From Glacieibacterium frigidum (GTDB lineage Bacteria > Pseudomonadota > Alphaproteobacteria > Sphingomonadales > Sphingomonadaceae), in NCBI RefSeq assembly GCF_007097155.1, contig NZ_VJWA01000001.1, positions 1,025,501 through 1,089,500 of the forward strand: a stretch of DNA of 64,000 bases, read 5' to 3'. The notes under the pieces are model-generated. The model saw only the letters and a list, made by a program, of their open reading frames with translations, had not been told where the DNA came from and did no database searches. A program made the position numbers and the translations under genes. Every line of letters begins with the position of its first letter. Position 1 is the first letter of the stretch. This document shows positions 1-8,535 of this stretch, piece after piece.

Positions 1-832
1 GCAGGAAGTGGCTGTTGACCTTGCCCGTCAGCCCGGCGCTGCCCAGCGCGTCGGTCGCCGCCGAGCCGAGCTGCACCGACACGCCGTCGCTGCGCAGCAC
101 GCGCGTCCAGATCACGAAGGCGCGGCTCTGCCCCAGCGCGACGCCGTTCGAGTATTGCCCGATCAGGCGGCTGCCGCGCGGGATCAGGATCTTCGACCCG
201 TCGAACCCGCGCACGTCGCGGCTGACCACCGCGCGTACGAGCCCCGGCAGGTCGGAGTTGATCGCGGTCTCCAGCACGCCGGTGATGATCGTCCCCTGCG
301 GGATGACGAGGTCGGTCGACGACAGTCGGTCGGTGCCGACGGTATCGACGCGGTCGCGCGTGACGCGGTCGAGAAAGGCCTGGTTGCTCGCTACGCGCGG
401 ATTGGTGCGGCCTTCGCTGCCGGTGGCCGCCGCGGTTGCAGCCTCGGGCCTGTCGCCGGGCCGCTCGGGGACGCTCAGGTCGACGACGACGGCAGGTGTT
501 ACCGGGCGGATGACCGGCGGCACCGCGGCGGGTGGCGGCGGCGCGGGGAGCGGGGGCAGGGGGGCGGCGACCGGCGCGGCGATCACCGGCGCGGCGGCAA
601 TAGGAGCGGGGGCCAGCGTCGGCGGCGGCGGCAGGTCGGCGCTCGTCGTCGGCGCGCGCGTCGAGACAGCGAGCGCTTCCTGTGGTTTGGCGCCGGGTTC
701 GTAGACCGCGGCGAAGGTCGCGACCCCCAGCAGCACGACCCCCGCGATGCCCGCCGGCAGCACCCAGCGCGATGGCGGCCGCCCGACCGCGGGGGCGGCG
801 CGGGCACTGGCGCGGGCGAAGTCGTCGCTCAT
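1..832 (-). CDS. virB10: VirB10-family T4SS scaffold protein (C-terminus off the window)
   Basis: Energy-sensing scaffold of a type IV secretion system that spans both membranes and forms part of the outer-membrane core. The 277 visible codons show a short cytoplasmic start, one membrane segment at about residues 23-45, a long Pro/Ala-rich periplasmic linker (about 60-115), and the start of the conserved VirB10/TrbI beta domain with its typical LVIPQGTIITGVLET run. The remainder, including the antenna and C-terminal region, lies beyond base 1. The start ATG overlaps the stop of virB9 (ATGA), so translation is probably coupled. It is the last visible gene of the minus-strand vir operon; virB11 would be expected next but is not in the window. 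Confidence 0.93.
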   Translation of the reverse strand, partial: MSDDFARASARAAPAVGRPPSRWVLPAGIAGVVLLGVATFAAVYEPGAKPQEALAVSTRAPTTSADLPPPPTLAPAPIAAAPVIAAPVAAPLPPLPAPPPPAAVPPVIRPVTPAVVVDLSVPERPGDRPEAATAAATGSEGRTNPRVASNQAFLDRVTRDRVDTVGTDRLSSTDLVIPQGTIITGVLETAINSDLPGLVRAVVSRDVRGFDGSKILIPRGSRLIGQYSNGVALGQSRAFVIWTRVLRSDGVSVQLGSAATDALGSAGLTGKVNSHFL

Positions 833-1629
833 CCGCGCGATCCGAACAGGCCGCGCCGCTTCTTCTCGGGCTCGCGCGGGCGGGGTGCGCCGGCGCCGGG
901 CTCGGGGACGCGCAGCGCGTCGTTGAACACCTGCGTAATTTGGGTGCCCGACCGCAGTACGAATTGCGCGCCGGTCTGCTCGACGACGAAGTAGCGGCCG
1001 CGCGTGGCATGGTTGACCAGCGCCTCCTTGCCGTCCGCGCCGACGGCGAACACCGCGGGCGTGTCGACCCCGGCGGGCCACTGGAAATAGGTGAAGCGCC
1101 CGTCGTCGAAGACCCGCGCCGGCACCAGCCCCTTGGCGCCGGCGTAGCTGTAGGCGAAGTTCCAGCCGTCGGGCGGCGTCGCGTCGCTGACAGGCGTCTC
1201 GGGCACCGCGAGGGTCTGCGCCGCCAGCTCCTCGTTCGGATAGACGAAGCGGATGTCGTAGGTCTGCGTCCGGCGCGCTGTGCGCGCCACGGCGATCAGC
1301 TCGAAATTATAGCGCCGCAGGTTGGTCACCACGGTCATGTTGGTGCTGGGCAGCTTGTCGATGGGCTTCAGGAACAGCAGGTCGGCCTTCTTGTTCGGGG
1401 TCACCTGCCAACCGAGCGAATCGCCGACCGAGATATTCTCGATCCGCTCGTTCAGACCGAACGAGACGACCATCTGGTACCCCAGCTGCCCGGTGATCGT
1501 GACCACCTCGCGCGGGTTGTAAACGACGGTGCGGATGCGCGGATCGACCGGGCCGGGCAGGGGGACCTGCACCGCGGCGGCGGGCGCGGCGATCAGCAGC
1601 GCGGCGACCAGCGCCTTGAGCGGGGTCAT
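829..1629 (-). CDS. virB9: VirB9-family T4SS outer-membrane core protein
   Basis: Periplasmic/outer-membrane core component that pairs with VirB7 and VirB10 in the secretion channel. The product is 266 aa, normal for the family. It has a signal peptide (hydrophobic to about residue 19), then a VirB9/CagX N-terminal beta domain (GQLGYQMVVSFGL) and a C-terminal domain with the family-like FxYSYAGAKGLVPARVFDDG and FTYFQWP stretches. The C-terminus is charged (REPEKKRRGLF). ATG overlaps the virB8 stop, and its own stop overlaps the virB10 start. No small VirB7 lipoprotein gene was found next to it, although VirB9 proteins usually bind one. Confidence 0.93.
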   Translation of the reverse strand: MTPLKALVAALLIAAPAAAVQVPLPGPVDPRIRTVVYNPREVVTITGQLGYQMVVSFGLNERIENISVGDSLGWQVTPNKKADLLFLKPIDKLPSTNMTVVTNLRRYNFELIAVARTARRTQTYDIRFVYPNEELAAQTLAVPETPVSDATPPDGWNFAYSYAGAKGLVPARVFDDGRFTYFQWPAGVDTPAVFAVGADGKEALVNHATRGRYFVVEQTGAQFVLRSGTQITQVFNDALRVPEPGAGAPRPREPEKKRRGLFGSRG

Positions 1630-2384
1630 CGGCGCGGCTCCGGGGTCGTGATTGTCGTGGTGGTGACTGTCGTCGCCGGCAGCGCAGCGGGAACGATCAC
1701 GGTCGGTGCCGCCTCGGCGTCGCGGCGGTAGTGGGTGACCTGGAAGCCGAGCGGGTTGATCAGCCGGTCCTCGAGGGTCAGCGGCCCGCCGGTAAAGCCG
1801 AACTGCAGCACCGCCGCCCAGTCGCTGCGCGTCACCGGCCCGTCGCCCTCGCGCCGGTCGGTCGAGAAGCGCACCAGCGCGCTCGTCGGCGACATCACCG
1901 TGACCTGCTTGACGGCGACCTGCACCAGCGTGGCGGCGGTGGCGCCGATCAGCACGCTCGCCGGGTTGCGGCGGTCCATCAGGCGCAGGTAATCGCTCCG
2001 TGCCGTACCCGCCGACCACAGCCCGACCTTGCGGTAGTTGGCGGCGAGGTCCGTGGCGTCCAATGTCTCGCGCGCGATCACATACTGCGCCAGCGCCGAC
2101 TGGAGCAGTGCATCGTTCTGGCTCATCGGGCCGAGCACGACGCCCCGCGCCAGCTGCGCCGCGCCGGTCTGGCGGTCGACGATGATCGTGTAGGGCACGA
2201 CGGTCTTGAGCGGCATCAGCAGCACGAGTGCGAGCGCCAGCAGCACCGCGACGAACACCGCCGCCCCGGCCACCCACCACGCCCGGCGGCGCGAGGCGCG
2301 CAGGGACGCGTGGACGTCCTCGGCCCAGGTCGCGGCTTCGGCGTAATAAGCCTGGCGCTCGGGTCGGATGGGGGTCTGGTCCAT
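1626..2384 (-). CDS. virB8: VirB8-family T4SS inner-membrane assembly protein
   Basis: Bitopic inner-membrane protein that nucleates assembly of the secretion channel. The product is 252 aa with a cytoplasmic tail (about 1-35), one membrane helix (about 36-58) and a periplasmic NTF2-like domain containing YVIARETLDATDLAANYRKV and the typical QVTHYRR close. A Thr/Pro-rich tail of about 25 residues follows and is longer than in minimal homologues. It starts 3 bp after virB6 stops and its stop overlaps virB9. No virB7-like ORF separates it from virB6, unlike the Agrobacterium order. Confidence 0.92.
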   Translation of the reverse strand: MDQTPIRPERQAYYAEAATWAEDVHASLRASRRRAWWVAGAAVFVAVLLALALVLLMPLKTVVPYTIIVDRQTGAAQLARGVVLGPMSQNDALLQSALAQYVIARETLDATDLAANYRKVGLWSAGTARSDYLRLMDRRNPASVLIGATAATLVQVAVKQVTVMSPTSALVRFSTDRREGDGPVTRSDWAAVLQFGFTGGPLTLEDRLINPLGFQVTHYRRDAEAAPTVIVPAALPATTVTTTTITTPEPRR

Positions 2385-2387
2385 GGG

Positions 2388-3602
2388 TCAGCGCCTCGGG
2401 GCCACGGCGACGGCGAGGCGGCGATAGGTCTGGCCGAGGCGCGGTACGTCGGTGGTGCGGACCTCGGTGGCCGGTCCGGCGATGCTGCGTGTCGCGACGA
2501 TCGCGGCGGGGGTCGTGCCGATGCTGCCCGGCGCGGTGCGGCGGTTGCCGGCGTCGATCGCGGCGACGATGGTCTGCGCGCGGGTCGCGGTCAGAACGCG
2601 TTCGTCGGCGGTCATTGGCGTCGCGGCGCGCGGCGGTTCGGGTACGGGGGCCGGGCCGCCGCGCGGCAGGCGGATGCCGGCAGCGATCCCGCGGCCGAGC
2701 TTCGCCGCCTGCCACATCACCGCGGCGAACACCGCGACGACCAGCAGGATGAGCAGCGCCGGGGAGTCGCGCACCGCCTCGACCGGCGCGTCGAGCGTCG
2801 CGACGACGGGCGCCAGCACTGCGACGACCACGGCGATCATCGGCAGCGCGAATAGCGGCACCAGCGCGAAGCGGACGGTGACGCGCAGCCATCCCTCCGC
2901 CACGCCGCGGGTCGAGCGGAACAGCGCAAACGCGATGAACACGGGTCCGAGAACGAGCAGCAGCGCGAGCACGATACGCACGACGAGCAGTACGCCGACG
3001 CTGGCGGCGACCAGCACCAGCGCACTCGACCACAGGATCGCGGCGACGAATTGCGATGCGCCGAGCGCGAAGGGCAGGGGGACCGCCGCGGGCGGTGCCA
3101 CGGCGGGCGGTGCGCCGGGGACGACGGGCGCGGGCGGTGTCACCGCGACCGGTGCGACCTGCGCCCAGGCGTCGGCGGCGGCGTCGGTCAGCCGCTCGAA
3201 CACCGCCTGCAGCGCCAGCATCGTCTCGCCTTGCCCCGCCGGGCCGCCCGCCTGGCGGACGATGACGTCGGCCAGCTGCTCGGGGCCATCGAACAGCAGG
3301 TCGAAGACCAGCGCCTGATAGCTCGGCCAGCTCGACGCCAGCGCCACGACCAGTCCGATCTTGACGAAATGCGGCACCACCTCGCCCAGCGTCAGCGACG
3401 ACAGGCCGAGCATCAGGCGGTAGCCGAAGACCGCGACATAGATCGTCAGCGCGATAGTCAGCGCGGTCGCGAAACTGCCGCCGGGCGCAAGCAGCGCGGC
3501 ATAGCCCTGCTCGACCTGGGTGCGGATCAGGCAGTCGGCGCCCGCCAGCACGTCGCGCAGCGGCGTGTCGCCGGTAAAAGTCGCGGCGCAGGCGTCGATC
3601 AT
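2388..3602 (-). CDS. virB6: VirB6/TrbL-family polytopic T4SS membrane protein
   Basis: Inner-membrane channel component of the type IV secretion system. The product is 404 aa. A hydrophobic N-terminal half (FATALTIALTIYVAVFGYRL) leads to an Ala/Pro-rich periplasmic stretch (about 195-225), then several strong membrane segments and a hydrophilic, Arg-rich cytoplasmic tail from about 320. The start ATG at 3602 overlaps the virB4 stop. No other Met lies between this start and the frame's overlap with virB4, so the start is well fixed. No VirB5 minor-pilin gene lies between virB4 and virB6, where it often sits. Confidence 0.9.
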   Translation of the reverse strand: MIDACAATFTGDTPLRDVLAGADCLIRTQVEQGYAALLAPGGSFATALTIALTIYVAVFGYRLMLGLSSLTLGEVVPHFVKIGLVVALASSWPSYQALVFDLLFDGPEQLADVIVRQAGGPAGQGETMLALQAVFERLTDAAADAWAQVAPVAVTPPAPVVPGAPPAVAPPAAVPLPFALGASQFVAAILWSSALVLVAASVGVLLVVRIVLALLLVLGPVFIAFALFRSTRGVAEGWLRVTVRFALVPLFALPMIAVVVAVLAPVVATLDAPVEAVRDSPALLILLVVAVFAAVMWQAAKLGRGIAAGIRLPRGGPAPVPEPPRAATPMTADERVLTATRAQTIVAAIDAGNRRTAPGSIGTTPAAIVATRSIAGPATEVRTTDVPRLGQTYRRLAVAVAPRR

Positions 3603-5983
3603 CGCGAGCCTGCCAGTAAAGGTTCGAGCCAGTCGGCGGGGTCGTCGCCCAGTCGCGCGCGCAGTTCGTCGAGGCGGCGGACGCTCGCCTCGCGCCCCGA
3701 CAGCACGGTCAGGATGCGGTCGAGCCCGGTCAGGTCGAGGCGCGCGATAACGCTGTCGTTGCCGTGCTTGACGAGGAAACAGTGCGACGTGTCGGGTAAC
3801 GAACGGATCAGGTCGAGCTCGTGTTCGCTTAAGCCGAAGCCGTCGCGGTAGTCGCTGCCTTGCGCCTTCGGGTTTGGCATGAAGATCTGCGTCGCCGCCT
3901 GCTCGATGATCGCCGGGCCGATGCGACTGTCGAGCGCGTCGCGGGCGTTCTGCGTCGCGAAGCCGACGATGCCGCCGCGCTTGCGGATGGTCTTCTCCCA
4001 GTCGCGGATGCGCGCGACGAAGACCTCGTCGTCGAGCGCCTTCCAGCCCTCGTCGACGACGATGATCGTCGGCGTGCCGTCCAGCCGCTCCTCGACGCGG
4101 TGGAACAGGTACATCATCGCGGGCGTGCGGCTGACGGGATCGTCGAGGATCGTCGTCATGTCGAACCCGAGGTTGGCGCGGTCGATGTCGAGCGTGTCGG
4201 CCTCGTTGTCGAACAGCCAGGCGCGCTCGCCGTCGCCGAGCCACGCGCCGAGGCGGTGCGCGAGGTCGCCCGCGGTCGGGCGGTTGGCGCCGGCGAGCAG
4301 CTCGCGGAAATAGCGCAGGCGACGGAAGGGCGGGGCCTGCTCGAAATTGGCGTCGACCGCGCCCGCCACTAGCTCGCGGTCGGCGGGGCTGAGCCCGCCG
4401 CCGAGCAGCCGCTCGATCCATTCGACGAGGAAGCGGCGGTTGCCCGGGCTGTCGGGCAGCGCAAGCGGATTGAACCCCGTCGCGTGGCCGGGTCGCAGCA
4501 CGGCATAGGTGCCGCCGGTGGCGCGCACGAAGATCTCGGCGCCGCGGTCCTTGTCGAAATAGACGCTACGCGGGTTCAGCTTCGCGGCTTGCGCGAGCAG
4601 GAAGGTCAGCACGACGGTCTTGCCGCTGCCCGACGGGCCGATGACGGTGAAATTGCCGAGGTCGCCGACGTGGAAATTGAAGTGGTACGGCGTGCCGCTC
4701 GTCGTCTCGAGGACGGTGATCGCGTCGCCCCAGAGGTTGCCGGTGGCGCGCCCGACGGGGAAATTGTGGAGCGAGGCGAGGGCGGCAAAATTGCCCGTCG
4801 AGATCAGCGCGCGCCTTGCGATATCCTTGAAGTTGCCCGGGAACTGCGCCCAGAACACCGGCTCCATCGCGACGTCCTCGCGGACCGCGATCAGCCCTAG
4901 GTCGGTGAAGCTCGACAGCACGTCGGCAACCGCGGCGTCGAGGCTGGCGAGGTCGGGGACGCGCACCTGCACGCTCAGGTGATGCTCGCCAAAGCCCGAT
5001 CGCCCGGCGGCGACATTGTCCTTGGCCTGGGTCAGGTCGGTGCGGAGCGACAGCGCGTCGTCATCGGTGGCGCGCATGCGGCGCAGCGCGAGGTTCATGC
5101 GGCCCAGCGCGGCGCTGCGGTCGACGAAGCCGAAGCTCTGGCTGACCACCATCTCGTGCGGCAGGCGCAGCAGATTATCGAGCAGCCCCGGCGCGGTGGC
5201 CGGCGGATAGTCCTTGATCGACAGCATCGCCGCGAAGCGCCGCTCGGCGGCGGTCGCGCCGGTCAGGTCGATCGCGTCGGTGCCGAAGCTGACGCGGCGG
5301 TGCGGCAGGTAATGCCCGATGTCGGCGCGCGGCAGCAGCACGGGGCGAAGCTCGCCGTTGTAGAGGAACGACAGGAACTCCAGCGCCTCCGAACAGTCCC
5401 CCGCGCGCGTCGCATAGACGCCGAGCCGCCGCGCACCATAGGGGGCGAGGCTGCGCAGCATCGCGTCGACTGCGGTATGCAGCTCGCGCCGCCCGACCAG
5501 GTCCTCGCCGTTCGGCTTGCTTCGGAACAGGTCGGCGACACCGTCGAGCAGCCCGGCGCGCCCCTGCAACGGCCGCCGCACGACGGTCAGGAACAGCTCG
5601 TTGACGAACATCTGCTTTGCCGCCAGCCGCGCCCGCCACGCGGTGTCGATCTCGCGCGCGAAGGCGTTCGACGGCTCGCCGGGCAGGACCGCGGTGACGG
5701 GGCGGCGGACGATATGGTGGTAGATCCCGAAGTGCGGGCTCGCGACGGCGCGCAGCATCGTCTCGCGGATCGCGTGGCGATAGTTGAGGTCGTCGGTGTC
5801 CACAGTCTCGAACGGCAGGCCGGCGAGGTGGACGAACTGGCACAGCATGCCGTCGCGCGTCGCCACCGTGAAATCGTCGACGTGGTGCGACCAGGGGAGG
5901 CGATCGCCGACGCTGTTCTCGCGGGCGCTCAGCGCCTTGCGGGCGGAGACTTCGGCGCTGCGCGAGCGGGCCGCACTCGCCAT
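3599..5983 (-). CDS. virB4: VirB4-family T4SS ATPase
   Basis: Inner-membrane-associated ATPase powering pilus assembly and substrate transfer. At 794 aa it is full length. It has a CagE/TrbE/VirB N-terminal domain, a Walker A at about residues 449-456 (GPSGSGKT) and a Walker B at about 640-645 (IIVVDE followed by GWKAL). A QNARDALDS stretch downstream is typical of VirB4. Nothing essential is missing, so the ATPase should be active. It starts 1 bp after the virB3 stop and its stop overlaps virB6. GC and codon use match the neighbours, so composition gives no sign of recent acquisition. Confidence 0.97.
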   Translation of the reverse strand: MASAARSRSAEVSARKALSARENSVGDRLPWSHHVDDFTVATRDGMLCQFVHLAGLPFETVDTDDLNYRHAIRETMLRAVASPHFGIYHHIVRRPVTAVLPGEPSNAFAREIDTAWRARLAAKQMFVNELFLTVVRRPLQGRAGLLDGVADLFRSKPNGEDLVGRRELHTAVDAMLRSLAPYGARRLGVYATRAGDCSEALEFLSFLYNGELRPVLLPRADIGHYLPHRRVSFGTDAIDLTGATAAERRFAAMLSIKDYPPATAPGLLDNLLRLPHEMVVSQSFGFVDRSAALGRMNLALRRMRATDDDALSLRTDLTQAKDNVAAGRSGFGEHHLSVQVRVPDLASLDAAVADVLSSFTDLGLIAVREDVAMEPVFWAQFPGNFKDIARRALISTGNFAALASLHNFPVGRATGNLWGDAITVLETTSGTPYHFNFHVGDLGNFTVIGPSGSGKTVVLTFLLAQAAKLNPRSVYFDKDRGAEIFVRATGGTYAVLRPGHATGFNPLALPDSPGNRRFLVEWIERLLGGGLSPADRELVAGAVDANFEQAPPFRRLRYFRELLAGANRPTAGDLAHRLGAWLGDGERAWLFDNEADTLDIDRANLGFDMTTILDDPVSRTPAMMYLFHRVEERLDGTPTIIVVDEGWKALDDEVFVARIRDWEKTIRKRGGIVGFATQNARDALDSRIGPAIIEQAATQIFMPNPKAQGSDYRDGFGLSEHELDLIRSLPDTSHCFLVKHGNDSVIARLDLTGLDRILTVLSGREASVRRLDELRARLGDDPADWLEPLLAGSR

Positions 5984-5984
5984 C

Positions 5985-6269
5985 TCAGGGCCTGTACGAA
6001 TTGCAGCGCCACAGCGCGAAGCCGCGCGTGCGCTGGGCGCGGCGGGCGCGCAGCAGCCACAGGTCGAAGATGCGCGGCTCGCGCAGGCAGGCGATCGTGC
6101 CGATGCCGTGCAGCACCAGCGCCACGGGCAGCACCCAGAACGACTTGGTGACCAGGAACAGCTCCATCGTCACCACGGCGTTGAGGATGAAATAGGTGTA
6201 GGTCACCCCGCCAAACATCTGCGGCCGCGTCAGCGCGGTGAAGACGGGCTCGCGGACCAGCTCGGTCAT
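5985..6269 (-). CDS. virB3: VirB3-family T4SS inner-membrane protein
   Basis: Small inner-membrane protein that works with VirB4 in pilus biogenesis. The product is 94 aa, the usual size. It contains the family signature LVREPVFTALTRPQMFGGV at the start, two closely spaced membrane segments (about 24-62) and an EPRIFDLWLLRAR motif near the C-terminus. The start codon overlaps the virB2 stop (ATGA), and virB4 begins 1 bp after its own stop. Confidence 0.93.
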   Translation of the reverse strand: MTELVREPVFTALTRPQMFGGVTYTYFILNAVVTMELFLVTKSFWVLPVALVLHGIGTIACLREPRIFDLWLLRARRAQRTRGFALWRCNSYRP

Positions 6270-6574
6270 TGCTGCGTCGCCACGGTGCGAATGCCGCCGA
6301 CGATCGCGCTCGCGCCGAACAGGATGAACAGACCCAGCACCACCGTCGCGCCGAAGCGCCAGTTCATGCGCCCGGTCAGCATCAGCAGCCCGACGCTCGC
6401 CACCGCGATTACCGCCACTGCGGTCGCGACCGAGCCGAGCAAAGTGCCCTGGATCCACGCCAGCGCGCCGGTGATCGCGCCGGACCCCTGCGGATCGAGC
6501 GTCACCGCCTGCGCGAGCAAGGCGCTCGGGCTGAACAGCGCGGCAAGGCCGGTGATCGTGCGCGCCTTCATCAT
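6266..6574 (-). CDS. virB2: VirB2-family major pilin
   Basis: Pilin subunit of the T4SS pilus. The product is 102 aa, with a long signal sequence ending near SALLAQA (about residue 22) and two hydrophobic helices (about 34-66 and 75-97) separated by the short basic loop TGRMNWRFG, the VirB2/TrbC pattern. Two adjacent ATG codons (6574 and 6571) can serve as start; both overlap the stop of the upstream transglycosylase gene. The stop overlaps virB3. Confidence 0.9.
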   Translation of the reverse strand: MMKARTITGLAALFSPSALLAQAVTLDPQGSGAITGALAWIQGTLLGSVATAVAVIAVASVGLLMLTGRMNWRFGATVVLGLFILFGASAIVGGIRTVATQQ

Positions 6575-7104
6575 CGTGCCCCCGCCGCCAGCCGGTCGAG
6601 CACCGCCGCGACATAGGCGCGGGTCTCGGCGTAGCGCGGCACGCCGCCGGCGCGCAGCACCGCCCCCGGTCCGGCGTTGTACGCGGCAATTGTCCGGACA
6701 ACATCGCCGTCGAAGCGGTCGAGCAGCTGGCGCAGATACGCCGTGCCGCCGCGGATATTGGCGCCCGCATCGGTCGCATCGACACCCAGGTCGCGCGCCG
6801 TGCCGGGCATCAGCTGCATGATCCCGCGTGCCCCCGCGCGCGAGACGGCGTCGGCGCGGTAGCGCGACTCGACGTGCGCGATCGCGTCGATCAGCGCGGG
6901 GCTGAGCGCGTAGCGGTCGCCGGCCTGCTTGACCTGCGGGTGGAAGCGGTTGGCGCGGGGTGCCACGGGCGCGGCCGTGACGGGCGTTGCGGCGACGGGC
7001 TGCGTATCGAGCCGGTCGAGCGATCCGTCCGCCCCGACCTCCCATACCGCTGCCGACACCGGGCACGCGGCGGCGAGCAGTAACAGCCCCGCAATCAGAC
7101 GCAT
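6571..7104 (-). CDS. VirB1-like lytic transglycosylase
   Basis: Periplasmic peptidoglycan-cleaving enzyme that opens the wall for T4SS assembly. The product is 177 aa with a signal peptide to about residue 18, an Ala/Pro/Val linker and a Slt-type domain from about residue 52. The catalytic glutamate is visible as HVES (E79), followed by ARGIMQLMPGTA and AYNAGPGAV, the conserved SLT motifs. It is the first gene of the minus-strand vir operon. A candidate promoter (TTGTGA, 17 bp, TAGGCT) lies about 30-60 bp upstream. It could also be called a generic Slt35-like enzyme, but its fixed place before virB2 supports a T4SS role. Confidence 0.92.
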   Translation of the reverse strand: MRLIAGLLLLAAACPVSAAVWEVGADGSLDRLDTQPVAATPVTAAPVAPRANRFHPQVKQAGDRYALSPALIDAIAHVESRYRADAVSRAGARGIMQLMPGTARDLGVDATDAGANIRGGTAYLRQLLDRFDGDVVRTIAAYNAGPGAVLRAGGVPRYAETRAYVAAVLDRLAAGAR

Positions 7105-7233
7105 GCCTACCCCTCCCCAAACCCGTGGGACAGCCTAGACCCCGATCGTTTCCGTCACAATTGCCGTTTCGCTGAATGCGTTGACCCGTGATGGCCGGCC
7201 GTCGCAATCTGCCGGGACCGCTGGGGGGTTTCG

Positions 7234-8088
7234 ATGGACTCGCGCAACCGGATCGACAGGGCGGCGCTCGACCGGGTCGCGGGCGAGTTGCGGCAGCATC
7301 CGGCGTTCGCCGACGCCAAACTGGCGTTCTGCACCGGCGTCACCGACTGGTGGCTAGGCGTGCCGATCAACCGCGCGCTGATGTCCGACACCGGGGCGAT
7401 CGCGGTCGCGGTGACGATCACCGGCCTCAGCCGTACCAGCGCCGAGCGCGGCGCGTCGCTGCAGACGGTCATCGACGCGCTGTCGGCGGGCGGCCTCGCG
7501 AGTGCGACGCGGATCCGAGCGATGATCGACATTTTGGCGGCCAAGGGCGCGGTGGCGATCACCCCCCACCCCAGCGACAAGCGCCGGCTGGTCATCGCGC
7601 CGACCGAGGTCATGCTCGAATCGCTGCGCCTCTGGCTGCGCGCGGTGCTCGATCCGGTGGCGCGCCTGTTCGACCTGCCCGCGGCACCCGACGAGATCGC
7701 GGCGATACCCGGGATCGCCGAGCGCTATTTCACCACCGTCATGCTGCGCTCGGGCGTCGACGGCTTCTCGATCTTCGACAATTGGCCCGAGGCGCAGGTC
7801 TTTTCCGACCGGCGGCAGGGCTATGTGCTGATGCTCCACCTCGCTGCCGCCACCGGGGCCGAGATGGCCGTCCCGCGCGCCGCGCTCGCCGCGCGCTACT
7901 TCGTCTCGGCGTCGCAGATCACGGCGCTGCTGGTCGAGGCCGAGCGGCACGGCTGGCTCGAACGCCTGCCCGGCGGCATGGTGCGCCTGACCCCGGTTTT
8001 CGCCGACCGCCTCGAGCTCTGGGTGGCGCGCGAGATCGCTGTCGTCGGCATGTGGGTCGAGCAGAAACTGGCGCCTCGCCCGGCCTGA
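7234..8088 (+). CDS. Winged-helix (MarR-like) protein of unknown role
   Basis: Not assigned to a named family. The 284-aa protein seems to contain two winged-helix segments. One is at about 50-125 (SLQTVIDALSAGGLAS, TRIRAMIDILAAKGAVAI, then DKRRLVIAP, which reads like a MarR recognition helix and wing). The other is near 210-265 (VPRAALAARYFVSASQI, LVEAERHGWLERL). There are no membrane segments or signal peptide, so a cytoplasmic DNA-binding role is likely. A strong ribosome-binding run (GGGGGG) precedes the ATG. It is transcribed divergently from the vir operon with about 130 bp between them, so it could regulate that operon, but nothing proves this. Confidence 0.75.
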   Translation: MDSRNRIDRAALDRVAGELRQHPAFADAKLAFCTGVTDWWLGVPINRALMSDTGAIAVAVTITGLSRTSAERGASLQTVIDALSAGGLASATRIRAMIDILAAKGAVAITPHPSDKRRLVIAPTEVMLESLRLWLRAVLDPVARLFDLPAAPDEIAAIPGIAERYFTTVMLRSGVDGFSIFDNWPEAQVFSDRRQGYVLMLHLAAATGAEMAVPRAALAARYFVSASQITALLVEAERHGWLERLPGGMVRLTPVFADRLELWVAREIAVVGMWVEQKLAPRPA

Positions 8089-8176
8089 AATATCGCTATC
8101 AATTATGAGGTTGTTCGCCGCCGCGGCCGGATTAGAACCCACTTGTCCGCGGCCAGCAAGCACGGACGCCCGCAGC

Positions 8177-8292
8177 GCCGGCCATGATCAGAGCATGTCG
8201 CGTCCCCGACAGCCGGTCATGGCCAGGTGGCCAAAACATCGCCGGCCATGACCAGTGCATGTCGCGCCCTACGACAGCCGGTCATGGCCAGG
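8177..8292. repeat. Two tandem REP-like palindromic repeats
   Basis: Two copies of a roughly 51-bp unit lie at 8177-8227 and 8241-8292 with a 64-bp period. They differ at only a few positions plus a 1-base length change. Each copy folds by itself: an outer stem of GGCCATGAYC with GGTCATGGCC, and an inner stem of TGTCG with CGACA around a 6-7 base loop. The differences fall mostly in the loop or leave the stems pairable. They sit between the ends of two converging genes, the usual position of REP/BIME elements. Confidence 0.8.
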
Positions 8293-8299
8293 CAGTTCC

Positions 8300-8446
8300 C
8301 TAGCGGCGGTTGGTCGCCCGGCGACGCGACCGCCGCTTCTTGCGCTTCGAAACGACGAGCGTCGCCGCGGTCGAGACCGCTGCCAGCACCGCCAGCTTGG
8401 TGATCAGGCCGGTGCGGTTGTGCTGCCACTCGGCAGCGATCCCCAT
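8300..8446 (-). CDS. Small single-span membrane protein, unknown function
   Basis: A 48-aa reading frame (ATG at 8446; an in-frame GTG at 8467 would give 55 aa). It encodes one hydrophobic helix (about residues 13-33) followed by a strongly basic tail (SKRKKRRSRRR). The gene sits between the REP-like pair and tRNA-Pro. No family was recognised. The amphipathic layout, one helix then a positive cytoplasmic tail, is protein-like, but short basic frames are frequent in GC-rich DNA, so this is tentative. Confidence 0.45.
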   Translation of the reverse strand: MGIAAEWQHNRTGLITKLAVLAAVSTAATLVVSKRKKRRSRRRATNRR

Positions 8447-8535
8447 CTCGGCGGGCACGTTCGGCACGCGGCCCCCGGCGAGATCGCAAGAACGGCGAAA
8501 GGGAGGGCCGGGAACCCTTAATCCCTTGGTTTAGA

